Assembly: GCA_036245525.1 (NCBI GenBank) | Contig: BTPG01000008.1 | Span: 26,588,009 to 26,652,008, forward strand | Direction of reading: 5' to 3' | DNA from: Semisulcospira habei | Lineage: Eukaryota > Mollusca > Gastropoda > Semisulcospiridae | DNA length: 64,000 nt | Shown here: positions 38,374 to 50,631 of the stretch, piece by piece | Numbering within the stretch: position 1 is the first letter of the stretch | Layout of the letters: each line of letters starts with the position of its first letter | Program-made: the position numbers and the translations under genes | Notes under the pieces: model-generated | What the model saw: the letters and a program-made list of their open reading frames with translations, nothing else | What the model was told of the DNA's origin: nothing | Database searches by the model: none

Positions 38374-39203
38374 GGACTGCTCCAGAAGGAAGAACCACTC
38401 GTTCACTCTCTAGATAATTTTGGACGACCTTGTCATGAAGATTCTGAGGATGTTTGTCAGATCTTCAGCTCTGAAGGGAAAACAGCCACTCGAGATCAAT
38501 TACAAGGAGAGATGCTTGCAAAAGGACAACGCTGACCTCTTAATCAGCAGTGCCACAACCTCCTTGCTGGAAACTTTGGAGCCGTCTCAGACACACAAGT
38601 TTTATAACTGTGTGAGGAACTACTTCACAGCAGCCTGTGACTACATGGTTGCAAAATTTCCTCCAGGCTCTCCATGACGTCATGATGCAGTCATCAATGC
38701 CCAGGTGTCAAACTTTGGCTACCCTTCCACTGCTGGACACTGGGGCAACATCATGTTCTTTGTGAGGAAGTTTCCCAGTCTCTTGTTGAAGGAGGACAAC
38801 GAGACGGATGCTGAGGCAACGGACAAACTTCTATACCAGCGGCAAGCTTTCCAGTGCGCCGAGTTTGGACCTTCAGTTTCTGACTTGAACTGAGAAGATG
38901 ACAAGTGGGTGTTCATCGGCAAATTCAAGAAATTCGGATCTCTTGAGTATGACAGATTGGCTTTCGCCATGTTGGGTATCTTGACACTTCCACACAGCAA
39001 TGCTGCCTGTTGCCTGTGAGAGAGTCTTCAGCCAAGTCCGGAAGAACAAAACAGACTTCAGAGGCTCTATGAACAGCAAAACAGTCAGTGCAGTGATGGT
39101 TGCCAAGTTCAACATGAGAGGGCCTTGCTACTCGCAGAACTTCTCACGGGAGTTTCTGATGACTGCGAAATCTGCAACGTCAAATCACCTGAAGCTGTCT
39201 TGA
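38374..39203 (+). pseudogene. hAT-like transposase gene, part right of Polinton insertion
   Basis: Continues the ORF broken at 20054. Pieces lie in different frames: GLLQKEEPLVHSL directly after the duplication, then ILRMFVRSSALKGKQPLEIN (38420 on), FGYPSTAGHWGNIMFFVRKF, and finally the block PVACERVFSQVRKNKTDFRG (39003 on), which resembles the C-terminal dimerisation domain of hAT transposases. There are at least two frameshifts and an in-frame TGA at 38676, so the host gene was already dead or decayed later. The function was probably DNA transposition. Confidence 0.55.
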
Positions 39204-39612
39204 ATTGTAACTTTTTTGTTAACTTCTCGGGTCTTCTGCAGCTAGCATCCCTGGTCTCGTACATTTACACAAGATAAAGCCAAAAACAATCTTTGTTTTC
39301 AATGTTTCCCCTTTTATATATTTACCTCCATTTCGTTGTAATTTCTCCTTCTTGTCAACCTTTTTTTTGTTTTGTCAATTTATAGCTCAGATTGCACCAG
39401 AGTGCTCCATTTGGCCTATTTAGACCCTATTTAGGGGGGGGGGGGGCATGTCCCCGAACCCCCCTAGCACTTGTCGCTTCGCGTCAAGATTCCTCTTTTG
39501 GATTACCACAGGTTGGCAGCTATGCGCCCCCCTGGACCCGGTGCCTGCTTCGGTTCGAGGCTTTGTTTTTGATTTTTTTTAGGGGGGGGGGGGGGGGGGG
39601 GGATGCCCCCGA

Positions 39613-39992
39613 TTGTACATTGCTTAACGTCCCGACAGCAACAAGGCTTTCTCAGGACGTGCCCGCACTGCGTGTGAAAAAAATAAATAAACAGAACATT
39701 GAATGTATGTCGCCAGCCGGTCAAACACGTTAAATAAACCTAACACATGGGGCCTAAATAAAGCTAAGACCATTTAGCAACACACATCCAATATCAAGAG
39801 CTACAGGCAGTGCAGACAGTAGGGAGAGTTTTAAAAAGGCAAATACAGGTGAATGGACAAAGGGTAGACAGAAACACATGCCCCAGAATAGAGAGAAAAA
39901 CCCACCCTGTGGGGCTGACCAGGGTGACCCTGGGAACTAAAAAATACCTAACCCCACCCAAGTCCCCCAGGGCAGACCCAGGTGGGGGAGGC
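39613..39992 (-). mobile_element. SINE-like retroposon copy F
   Basis: Flanked by ATGCCCCCGA (39603-39612, 39993-40002). The sequence on each side (39445-39575 and 39990-40115) is also a direct repeat of about 130 bp. Confidence 0.65.
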
Positions 39993-40827
39993 ATGCCCCC
40001 GAACCCCCCCTAGCACTTGTTGCTTCGCGTCAAGATTCCTCTTTTTCATTACCACAGGTTGGCAGCTATGCGGCCCCCCCGGACCGGGTGCCTGCTTCGG
40101 TTCGAGGCTTTGTTTTCGATCGTACAGCTTCGAGCCGATCTCTCGTTCTTGTTGGCGGGGCTTCACAGTGCCTGCGCCTGGTCGCCTGCATGTCTGATTT
40201 ATGTTGCAGTAACCAAGTGCTCACCTGCCAGCGGTGCGGCGACTTCCAGTGGCCGAGCGATACAAGTTCTGCCTTCCCTGTGCTGGCTGCGCATCTGACC
40301 ACACCCTTAATGTCTGCATAACCTGGCCGGAACAACGCTGGTCGCAGCTGTGGGGGTTTTATCAGAGCGAGTGCCCGACTCTGGCAAGTGACCGTTCGTC
40401 CTTCGTGGAGCCCCCCTCCATGCCCAGCACTGTACCCAGACTGCTCGTTCTGACCTTGGGGAACGGACGACACGTCGGATACTTGAGCCCAGCTCTTCCC
40501 ACAGGACTGTGTCATCCATGACTCCTGCCCGGACAAGGCCGACTGACTCTTACGGAGAGTCCGCATTAGGGCAGAGCGCCTGCCTTACGGGGGCAGGCCT
40601 GCAGAGACACGCATCACGCCGTCATTTGTCCACTGACAGTCCTGAGAGGTCTCACCAGGAGAAACCCACGTACTCTTACAGGGAGTCACTAAGTCGGCAG
40701 AGTGCCTGCCTTATGGAGGCAGGCCAGCAGAGACCCGTGTCCAAACGTCCACGGACTACTGACAGTCTTGACAACTCTCGCTCGGCCATCAACTCTAGAC
40801 GCTTTGGCGCGTCCAGCAACGAACGGA

Positions 40828-41602
40828 TCGATTGTACATTGCTTAACGTCCCGACAGCAACAAGGCTTTCTCAGGACGTGCCTGCACTGCTTGTGAAAAA
40901 AACCCACAGAATATTGAATGTATGTCGCCAGCCGGTCCAATACGTTAAATAAACCTACGACATGGGGCCTAAATAAAGCTAAGACCATTTTAGCAACACA
41001 CATCCAATATCAAGAGCTACACTGGCAGCGCAGACAGGAGGGAGAGTTTAAAAATGGATTGATTGATTGTACATTGCTTAACGTCCCGACAGCAACAAGG
41101 CTTTCTCAGGACGTGCCTGCACTGCTTGTGAAAAAAAAAACTAAACAGAACATTGAATGTATGTCGCCAGCCGGTCAAATACATTAAATAAACCTAACAC
41201 ATGGGGCCTAAATAAAGCTAAGACCATTTAGCAACACACATCCAATATCAAGAGCTACAGGCAGTGCAGACAGTAGGGAGAGTTTTAAAAAGGCAAATAC
41301 AGGAGAATGGACCTCGGGTAGACAGAAACACATGCCCCAGAATAGAGAGAAAAACTCACCCTGTGGGGCTGACCAGGGTGACCCTGGGAACTAAAAAGTA
41401 CCTAACCCCACCCAAGTCCCCCAGGGCAGACCCGGGTGGGGGTTTAAAAATGGAAAATAAGGGTGAATGGTCCAAGGGTAGAGAGAAATACATGCCCCAG
41501 AATACAGAAGAAAACCCACCCTTTGGGGCTGACCAGGGTGACCCTGGGAACCAAAAAGTAGTTAATCCCACCTAAGTCCCCAAGGGCAGACCCAGGTGGG
41601 GT
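40828..41602 (-). mobile_element. SINE-like retroposon copy G, split by copy H
   Basis: Outer copy with duplication CAGCAACGAACGGA (40814-40827, 41603-41616). Its two halves (40828-41057 and 41454-41602) surround copy H. Confidence 0.75.
41058..41441 (-). mobile_element. SINE-like retroposon copy H, nested in copy G
   Basis: Flanked by GTTTAAAAATGG (41046-41057, 41442-41453). It is inserted in the same family and in the same orientation. Confidence 0.75.
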
Positions 41603-41800
41603 CAGCAACGAACGGAGGAAGCATCGTGATGCCCTATGCGACGGCCATCACAGCCCCGACCCACCTCGTAGTTGAAGATGGTGGCATTGGCCAGAGCTTC
41701 ACGCAGGGTTCAAAAGCCATTGTATGAAGAAGAGGACATCATCCAACAAGTTCAATTGGATGAAGACAAGGCTATGTACATGGATTACCTGGAGCTAGGC

Positions 41801-42130
41801 GCAGTACAGCAGGGAAAATGACTACCTTTTGTTTTTCATGACTTTCTTATTTACCGTTCAAGTGTGTGATGCAAAACTTTGTTTAAAGTGCAAGTCCGTT
41901 TTGATGTAGTTTGCATTGTATTTTGTTATTGATGTTGGATCTATTTTGTGAAAAAAATCTACACAGACAGTGAAATTTTGTTTTTTTCTCTTTATTTCCA
42001 CCTTATCCTGCTGGCTACTGGTTTGTCACAACTATAGTGTGTTTGTTGTCAGTGTGTTGGGCAGAATGTCTGCTTTTAAACAAATTTTTGCATCACACAT
42101 TTGAACGGTAAATAAGAAAGTCATGAAAAA
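41801..42130. repeat. Inverted repeats at DIRS boundary
   Basis: 41831-41886 and 42074-42130 are inverted copies with a few mismatches. In addition 41801-41840 is repeated in inverted form at 45573-45612, just past the truncated DIRS copy. Confidence 0.6.
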
Positions 42131-43026
42131 TGTATTTTTCCTTAAAATGATTTTTTTTAAAAAATACTTACCGATGGTATTACTATAAGTATAAGGGATT
42201 ATTTCTTCGCTAGTCTAATTTTAGCCCAAAAAATTTGTTGTGTACGATTATGGTCGTTATGGCAGGAGAGGGGCGCCATAGACTGGGCGGAAGCCCGGCC
42301 AGCCTCCCTTCCTTTTCACCACGCATGCGCTCCGCGCTTCCTGCTCTCAGTCAATTTCTTTGCTAGTTCTGAGCGGTTGTGTACGTCGTGAGCTCTGCGT
42401 TTCAAAGTTATCTTGTGACTTTACCGGTCGTTGGACTTTTGTTACTTGGGCCTTAGGCTTGGACCCTTCGTGCGAGGCTGCTTTGCAGTTGTGTTGTGCC
42501 TTGGGCTAGCCTTCAGCGGTGCCGGTGAACTGTTTGCTCGTGTAGTGGCCGCTCGGACTGGTATCTGCGCCATTTTGGGACCGGTTCTGGCTTGCGCCGG
42601 TTCCGAGGGGCCTGTGTGCTTGAGAACTGTGACTGGTGTGTTCGCTCGTCATTCATCCTTTGGATACCCTTCGTGAGGACGGACTCCGGACTGTTGGTGC
42701 GTGGCAGCTCCCTGGTTTCTCCTTGCCGCTTCTTCTCTCGTGCGGTGGCGGCGGATTCTTGTGCCTTCGACCAGTGACAGTTCGAGCTACCTCTTCGCCT
42801 GGTCATCTGCCCGCCACGTGGTTCGTTGGTCTTGGCCTGTTGGTCTCTCCTCTTCGAATGGCGAGGTAAAGATTCGGTTTGAGCCTACGCCAGGCGCTCG
42901 GGGTGTGGGTAGAGTGCCGGGCCTCGGCACAAGCCTTTTTATCGAAAATTTTGTTCAAGCGCGGTTCGTGGTCGCGTGCCCGCGGGGGCACGCTCGCTCG
43001 AATCTCATTATTTCTTTGTGTTACAG

Positions 43027-45216
43027 TGGGCAAGTACGCACCTGCTTGCGATGTGGGCAGTTTCAGTGGCCGTGTGATGAACATTCCCTTTGCCTGACCT
43101 GTTCCGGTTGTGCCTCAACTAAACCGTGCCCGGTCTGCGCCCCATGGCCGGAAAAGCAGTGGACAGAACTTCTGCGTTTCTACGGCAGAGAACAAACGAC
43201 CCCAGCTTGGGGTTCCGATCCATCCCCGGGATGCGCCACAGACCCACCGAGTGGCCCCTACCGTGTGGTAGCGCCCCCGACTCAGCAGCCTCGGCTGCGA
43301 GCTAGAGCGTTAAAACCGGCATCCACCACAGTTCCGTCGAGTGGTCGCTGTGCGGTTCAGGATCGGCGAGGCCCGCCAGCTAAGCCTCTTGTAAAGAAAC
43401 CGGTATCCACCACAGTCCCGTCGAGTGGTCACTGTGCGGTTGTGACTTCCAAGCAGTCACAGATTGATGCACAGGCACATGCGGCGACTTCGGTAGATGT
43501 CCTGACTGAGACACCGAACGCCACAGCCAACCAGGTCAGTGATCAGCCCTCTCCTTTACTTGGACCTGTTATGCCCCCCTCCTCGTCCGACACGAACAAT
43601 GTTTTGGTCGCCTCAGATCTTCACTCCAGGACCAACTATACGGCACCTAGATCAGACAGGCTTGCTCAGCGTTCGCGTCCCCGTTCCTGGTCACGCAGCC
43701 TGAGACGCGGCCCAGCTTCGCCCCGTTTACACCACCAGCGCTCTTCCTCTTCTAGTCGTTGGTCGTGCTCCAGGGACTCGTCAAAGCACCGGAGAGTATC
43801 TTCCCGCCACTCAGCTTCTACCCGACCTCCACGAGCTTGCGCTAGGCGCGACTCGTCCCACAGTTCCCAGTCACGCCGGCAACGACGTTCGGTGTCTTCC
43901 CATTGCCGCTACTGCTCCAGGCAGCGCAGCGTCTCCCGCCACGATCACCGCAGATTGCGTCGGACGTCTTACTCGTCACGGAGTTCGTCGCGAGAGCGTT
44001 CGGCTCTACGGCACTCTGGGCTTTCCTCGCCGGTGAAAAGCGCGCCGCTAAGGGCTACGCCTGCCTCCTGGACTGACAATGCGGCTATCCTTGCTACTCG
44101 GCCAGGGGTGGACGTAGCCCCCATTACTGTTCCTATTGAAGACGACACTCTCAGCTTGTACCCTACGGAGTCGGTGTCTGCCCTCCTTCGAGAGCCCAGC
44201 CCAGACCTGCCTCTTCTCTCGCCTGATGAGCTACAGCCGTCATCCATGGGACACAGGTTGGAGACTCTTCGGGCACTAGATGAAGCGGCGCAGATCATTG
44301 CAGATTGCCTCCCAGCGGATATCTGCCCTCCGTTCCCCCCCCCCCCCCCCTCAAGAGGAAGGCGTCCGCCTCCGTTGATGCCGATCATCAGGGCAAGCGG
44401 TTTAAGTCTCTTCCTCAGCCACCAGGCTTTAAGGACATTTGCGAAGCCTTTTCCGCTCATCTCTCGCAGGGTCGCTGCGGCGTTTCTGGTTTCTTTTCAG
44501 ACTCCAGGTGGCCGGAAGGTTTGGATATTTCTTTTCGACAGTCTTGGTATGCGGGACATTCGCAGAGTTTTTCTTGCCCCCTGCCTAAGCTGGACCCCGC
44601 TGCGGCGTCCTTTACTGGTGCTTCCCTACGGCAGTGTCTTCTTCCGGGCGTGGATCAGACAGCGACGCTCGTTCGGAACGCCCTCGCGGCAGCGGGTTTC
44701 CTGGATCTAGCGACGCAAGCTATCGTTCGTCGAGTTGAAGACGCCTGGCATCCGTCCTTGTCTTCTCTGTTTGGGGACCTGCTAGCGTTGGCCATCTCTG
44801 GGAACCGTGCGGCCTACCACGCCTCCGTCAATGCGATGGCGGCGGCCCTTAACTGCGATTTGTTGAGACGGAATGCGGTTCTACGCCTTTGCTCCATCCC
44901 GCCCGATGTCAAGACTCAGCTTCGTCAAGTTTCCCTTGGAGGAGAGCTCCTGTTCGGCCCCGACTGGCTTGTTGTCAAGGAGGCGAATAAGGACTCCTGG
45001 CCCAGCCGCCCTTCTACAGCTCCCTTTCGAGTCCCCCGCACGGCTCCGGGTCGCTCCCTGTGGGCTGCCAGACCCAGCGTTCGTCCCCCTACCAGAGGTG
45101 GATGTCTCCCCCCCAGACCTCCTGCCTTTCCCCGCGCCCGCCCCGCTACAGGCTCCGCCCCTGCGCGCTCCTGGCCCAGACCTGTCCGTCGGCTCGGGCG
45201 GGGTAGAGCCCAGTGA
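43027..45216 (+). pseudogene. DIRS gag-like protein, second copy
   Basis: A first exon ATGGCGAG (42858-42865) with donor GTAAAG joins an acceptor at 43026 (TGTGTTACAG). The frame then opens with the zinc-ribbon-like module (CLRCGQFQWPCDEHSLCLTC, CPVC), an arginine/serine-rich region, and, after a 16-base C-run (44335-44350) that shifts the frame, the conserved core with WYAGHSQSFSC and GFLDLATQAIV. The C-run frameshift probably kills the gene. A corresponding intron can be seen in the other two copies, so the splice is an ancestral feature of this element family. Confidence 0.6.
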
Positions 45217-45572
45217 CTGCTTCTCTCGTACCCCGCCGGCCGCTTCCGGGTCCCCTGTCGGCGGGAGGCTAGCGCTCCACAGCGACGTGTGGCAAGCGTT
45301 TTTTCCAGACGACCCGTGGATCCTGTCTACTATCACCAAGGGACTCCTGATCTCCTTTCAGTCGCCCCCTCCCCTGCGCCGCTCGCCGTTGTGGACAGCG
45401 CTGCCGTCAGACCAGCCCAGAGCCGAGGCTCTCAGCGCCGAGGTTGCTGCCTTGCTGTAGAAGTCGGCCACGGAGGTGGTGATGCGACACGACTCCCCAG
45501 CTTTCTACAGCCGGCTCTTTGTAGTACCCAAGCCCGGCGGCGAGTGGCGCCCAGCCATAGACCTCTCGGCGC
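45217..45572 (+). pseudogene. DIRS reverse transcriptase fragment
   Basis: The first part of an RT domain: a proline-rich lead, SPVGGRLALHSDVWQAFFPDD and SFQSPPPLRRSPLW, then SRLFVVPKPGGEWRPAIDL. A TAG stop at 45458-45460 and truncation at 45572 make it non-functional. Confidence 0.6.
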
Positions 45573-45612
45573 CATGAAAAACAAAAGGTAGTCATTTTCC
45601 CTGCTGTACTGT

Positions 45613-47360
45613 GCCTATCAGGAAGCCCGCTTATCAGCTAGCCTGACAACTGAGACTCGCTGAGGCAGCGCGCGTTTCTCGGCTCGCCTGGAACAAACTA
45701 AGTGGCCACTTCTAGCGCTGGGACAAACAGCCGTGACCTGTTGTGCCAGTTTCAGTGATATCATATAGCTATGTTCATTATGCCAGGTCACTGGTGCTTG
45801 CTTTGGCAGCACATTAGGGGATAAGGAGGTTCACATGCAAAGGTGATACCCAAGATGGAATACAAAAAAGTATTATACAAGTCAAACAAGACCAACAGAT
45901 GCACATATGATGTGTATGTGTCTGTTTGTGCGTGTGTGTACGTGCTCAACATGCATTCCTTTCATGGTACATGTAAGCAAGCTGGGCTCCGCTGCATGAG
46001 TGAGTTTAGTGCTGTGCAAGCCACTAAGCAAGGTGCTCCACCTTGCACTGTATATGAGTTCATACTTCTGCAGTTCTGTGTCTAAGTTTGTAATCACACT
46101 CAAGATTCTGGACACCACCTCCCTAAATGGGCGAAAAGTCAACTTCAAGGCATTCTGTAGATGAGGCAGTGTACCTTGGAAGGAGTCTGCTTTGTAAGAA
46201 GAGATTTTTAACACTTTCAAGATGACTTGCATACGGATATGCGGCTGAAGCCGCATATCCAGATGCTGGTTGTCTCAAATTAGTTAAGAAATAACTCTTT
46301 GTTCTGCTTGTTCACTCAGTCATTTATATGTTACACTTACAGACTTGAGGGGTCTTGAGCTGACACTGTGACGCAGCACCTTGCTTAGCAGCTGGTGCAG
46401 CACTAGCTCACCCATGCAACTAAGCACCGATCTGTAATATTGCACAGTAAGCTATTTTAGCCCTAAGGCTGCATTGCCAAAATGTTGCAGGTGTCACTTA
46501 ACCCATTACATCCTGGGGTTGATTTTTTTTAAATTTGCTTACTGTCCTATGAAGGCTATATTACAGATCAAGCATTTAGTTCAAGGGCGGTGCCAGAATA
46601 ATTTGGCCCCTCATGCGCCAAGCTATTCTGGCACCACCCCTGAATTATCAAATTTACATTTCAAGCAGTGGGTGTATTACAGACCAGCACACATGTATCT
46701 TCCAATACATTGTCATGTGCACAACAAATCCTGAAATAACGATACCTCTGCTCCAAAAATTTGGGACTTACAGACTTGTGTACGAGTCTGTTTGTGCGTG
46801 TGTGTACGTGCTACAATATGCACCACAAGGTTTTATGCTTTCAACAATTCTAGCACTCTAACGCCACCACACACCCCACCTCCAGCTGTCGTAACATATT
46901 TGTGGTAAGCGAATCATTGTTAAAAGCGTGCACGTGTGCATGAGTTGTGAGTGCGCGCTTAGAGTTATAATTATTATAAGCCCATTATAAATACCGTAAT
47001 CATTATTTTATTATTATTATTATGCGCGTCCTTGAGTTACTTGTGTATGTGTCTGTCTGTGCACGTGTGTATGGGCAACAATGTGCACTGTGAAACTATG
47101 GGTTCCTTGTGTATGTGTGTGTCTGTGTGCGTGTATGTGTTATAACACATTCCAACACCCTGAATTGAGCCATTCAAGCTGCCACCTCCTTCACTCACCA
47201 TGGGTACGATATTTGTGAGATATTTTTTTTACGATATTGAATACGGTCTGAATTTCCACCAAACGTGATATCAAAGACGCATAGCTGAAAGCACCTACCT
47301 TTGGGTAGGGGGTAAATAGAGGGGAGCACACTGTAGGTCAGGAGCACACAAAGATAAATG
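45613..47360. other. Gene-free stretch
   Basis: Short inverted pairs, TG-rich tracts and a relic of the hairpin MITE family at about 46499-46650 (arms TTCAAGGGCGGTGCCAGAAT and partner). No ORF can be supported. Confidence 0.4.
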
Positions 47361-47750
47361 ACTGGTTGATTGTACATTGCTTAACGTCCCGACAGCAACA
47401 AGGCTTTCTCAGGACGTGCCTGCACTGCTTGTGAAAAAAAAAATAAAAAAAAATAAACAGAATATTGAATGTATGTCGCCAGCCGGTCCAATACGTTAAA
47501 TAAACCTACGACATGGGGCCTAAATAAAGCTAAGACCATTTAGCAACACACATCCAACATCAAGAGCTACAGGCAGCGCAGACAGTAGGAAGAGTTTAAA
47601 AAAGGAAAATACAAGTGAACGGACCAAGGGTATTCAGAAACACATGCCCCAGAATACAGAAGAAAACCCATCCTGTGGCGCTGACCAGGGTGACCCTGGG
47701 AACTAAAAAGTACCCCACCCAAGTCCCCCAAGGCAGACCCGAGTGGGAAG
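47361..47750 (-). mobile_element. SINE-like retroposon copy I
   Basis: Flanked by ACAAAGATAAATG and ACAAAAATAAATG (47348-47360, 47751-47763). It is more diverged in sequence than the others. Confidence 0.65.
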
Positions 47751-48861
47751 ACAAAAATAAATGCGAGCCATGTAGTTAAAAATAAGACTACAAAGAGATG
47801 GCAAAGAGAAGAAGAATGTCATTATATCACTAGACAGGAGTAGACTATCAATACATGTTAATCGAGTAGGTTGGTTTTGCCCAACTTTGAAGGTCAAGTA
47901 GCAAAGTCACCCAGACTATGCATGAAAAATCAGTTTTGGGGATACATGAATTTTGATATATAATTTTATTTAGAAATCATTCTAATTTCAATTGATAATA
48001 ATATTTTTGCTTTGACTGCAGTAGTTTTTTAGTTATTAGCATCCAAAGAGGGTAAGGGTCACTGTCAAAATGGCAGCCAAAATACTATAATTGGCTCCAC
48101 TCCGATCATTTACATTTTCTATAAATAATGAGCCACTCCCCCTATACTACGGTACAATTAGCTACTCCCTGGTCTGTTTGAGGAAATATGGCGGCCAGTT
48201 TGAAGCCTGTATGAATATTTCATTTAACTTTTACCAGTTTTGTGTATGTACTGTTGTGTTTTGGTGCGAACATGCCTAGTGATCGTAAGTATGGGCCTTC
48301 AAAGCCCAAGAAACGTAAATTTTGTGGTAATCAACACGCCAAAAGATCGGAAACAGGTGAAAATAGTGATGAGCAAAGTGGGCCTCATGTGGATTCTGTT
48401 TCGCTTCTGCCGGTGGTCGCTGGGACCAGTTCAAACAATCAAAATAGTCAAGTTGACACGCCCACTAGGTCTGGTGAAAAAGTGCAAGACTTGTATAAGC
48501 TAATTTTTGACAGCAGTGATGAGTCTGAACCAGATAGTGATTTATCAGACAGTGATATTGATTATGAAGGCAGTGATGAAGACTGTGGACTGGATAACGA
48601 AGTGGAGACTCCAGAAGGTAACAGAATAATTGATGTAAAAATTCTTAGTGAGAACATATCCATAAACTTAGTGTGTGGACACTGTCATCATACTGTTCAG
48701 TTATATGAGGCAGAAAGAAAGGGTCTGGCCAGTTCATTTGTTTTTCACTGCAGCAATCAACACTGTGACAACCAGCCTACTTTCTCTTCTTCCCTACAGA
48801 CACCAGTAGGTAATTCTGTAGTAAATTTAGTAAACAGAAGAGCAGCATTTGCTATGCAGTG

Positions 48862-48865
<4 letters not shown>

Positions 48866-48892
<27 letters not shown>
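48866..48892. repeat. 27-base G-run
   Basis: Uninterrupted guanines inside a coding stretch; they change the reading frame of the Mutator-like gene. One of several long G or C runs in this window. Confidence 0.9.
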
Positions 48893-49268
48893 ACAGATCA
48901 GAATTAGAAACATTCTGTGGTGTCATGGACTTGCCCAAACCATCTAGAGACAGTAGCTACAAAGCAATAAAGAAAACAATACACAAAGCAAGCACTTCTG
49001 TACAGAAAATCAGCATGCAAACAGCAGCAACAGCTGAATATGACAAGGCTGAGGTAATAGAGGGTGACAACACTCGCGACATTCATGTGTCAACTGACGG
49101 CACTTGGATGACTGTAGGTCATTCATCAAAAGTAGGTGTAGTAACTACCATTGGGATGAAAACTGGTAAAGTTTTGGATACTGAGAGCAAGAGCAAACTG
49201 TGCAAGTCATGTGATTATTGGAAGAAACAACACCCACAGTCTGACAGGTATAGGAATTGGAATGCTGA

Positions 49269-49657
49269 TTGATTGATTGATTGTACATTGCTTAACGTCC
49301 CGACAGCAACAAGGCTTTCTCAGGACGTGCCTGCACTGCTTGTGAAAAAACAAAAATAAACAGAACATTGAATGTATGTCGCCAGCCTGTCAAATACATT
49401 AAATAAACCTAACACATGGGGCCTAAATAAAGTTAAGACCATTTAGCAAAACACATCCAATATCAAGAGCTACAGGCAGTGCAGACAGTAGGGAGAGTTT
49501 TAAAAAGGCAAATACAGATGAACGGACCAAGGGTAGACAGAAACACATGCCCCAGAATAGAGAGAAAAACTCACCCTGTGGGGCTGACCAGGGTGACCCT
49601 GGGAACTAAAAAGTACCTAACCCCACCCAAGTCCCCCAGGGCAGACCCGGGTGGGGG
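49269..49657 (-). mobile_element. SINE-like retroposon copy J
   Basis: Flanked by TGGAATGCTGA (49258-49268, 49658-49668). It disrupts the Mutator-like transposase frame. Confidence 0.75.
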
Positions 49658-50631
49658 TGGAATGCTGAGCATGAAAGGGACTGCACACTGACACATGATG
49701 AAGGGTCAAGTGGCTCCATGGAGGCGGCAGGTGCATATGGCATTTTTAATAGATCAGTGACACAATACAGACTTAGATACACAAGGTTTGTGGGGGATGG
49801 GGACACAAATACTTACAAGAAAGTTTGTGAACAAAACCCGTATGATGACATAAAGATTGACAAACTAGAATGTTTAGGACATGTACAGAAGAGAGTCGGT
49901 ACGCGTCTCAGAAACTTTAAAAAGACTAACAAGGGAGCTTTGTCTGATGGAAAGGCTATAGGTGGAAAAGGAAGACTGACAGATGCATCAATTGACAAGC
50001 TGCAGTCTTATTATGGGAATGCTATACGTGCAAACGCAAACATTGTAGAGATGCGTACAGCAGCTTGGGCTGTGTTCTTCCACAAGGGGTCATCAGATGA
50101 TAACCATATTCAAAACTTCTGTGATGTGAGTTGGTGTCCCTTTCTAAAATCTGAGAGGGAAAACAAGCCCTACACTCACAGTCACAGCTCAAATGATTAT
50201 CTTCCCCCTGCAGTCATGGAGGCAATCAAACCTATATTGAAAGATCTGTGCAAGACAGAACTCCTAAGTAAATGCCTCAAAGGCTACACCCAAAACCAAA
50301 ATTAGTCAATGAATAGCCTAATATGGAGATTATGCCCCAAGAAAAAAATCATGGTCTGAGAACAGTAGAAACAGCTGTGGCAGTGGCAGTCTGTTTGTTC
50401 AATGATGGGTGCTCTGCCTTGATGGCTATCCTGCAAACCATGGACATTACTCCGGGACAGTTCTGTCGTGCATATTGTGAGGAAACAGATGTATTCCGCG
50501 TCAAAAATGCACAACGGCAGGCTAAACTAGCTTCAAAGGAGCTACGTCAGGCCAGAAGACGCAGAAGACTAGGTATAGATGAAGACCAAGCAGTCAGAGA
50601 AGGTCATCCATACCAGGCTGGGGGTTATTGA

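Larger units (their letters stand above)
39990..41820 (+). mobile_element. DIRS-like fragment with gag zinc module, interrupted
   Basis: Encodes the same zinc-ribbon-like gag module as the other DIRS copies (LTCQRCGDFQWPSD at about 40211, then CLPCAGC and ITWPEQRWSQLWGFYQSEC in a shifted frame), preceded by an acceptor-like TTATGTTGCAG. A frameshift lies near 40264. Serine/arginine-rich sequence follows to 40827, then a nested pair of SINE-like elements, then more sequence to 41820. RT and recombinase are absent. Confidence 0.5.
42127..45572 (+). mobile_element. DIRS-type element, second copy, 3'-truncated
   Basis: The leader (42165-42240) resembles the ends of the first DIRS element (TACTTACCGATGGTATTACT). 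It contains the gag-like gene and the start of the RT domain and stops at 45572; RNase H and recombinase are missing. It lies between inverted copies of a 40-bp sequence (41801-41840 and 45573-45612). Confidence 0.65.
48272..50631 (+). pseudogene. Mutator-like transposase, broken
   Basis: From the ATG at 48272: an acidic N-terminus, a CGHCHHTVQLYE zinc-like pair, then a core with STDGTWMTVGHSS (first catalytic D), CKSCDYWKK, GDGDTNTY (second D), ECLGHVQKRVGTRLR and TQNQN. This is the Mutator-like transposase domain seen in many invertebrate repeats. Breaks: a 27-base G-run (48866-48892) that shifts frame, a SINE-like insertion (49269-49657), a TAG at 50303-50305 where the third catalytic acidic residue would be expected, and a further shift at an A-run near 50340. 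The end (about 50346-50631) is a basic tail. Function is DNA cut-and-paste transposition, lost here. Confidence 0.65.

Noticed and set aside
36229..41575. Repeated ORFs with NGQRVDRNTCPRIERKTHP-type sequence
   Set aside because: They occur only inside the SINE-like copies and carry no domain; they are chance open frames in a repeat.
44873..45216. N-terminal part of the RT frame overlapping gag
   Set aside because: The first part of this frame overlaps the better supported gag frame and has no motif until about 45217.
48859..49272. Separate gene starting in the G-run
   Set aside because: The start in the G-run is artificial; the sequence is the shifted continuation of the Mutator-like transposase.
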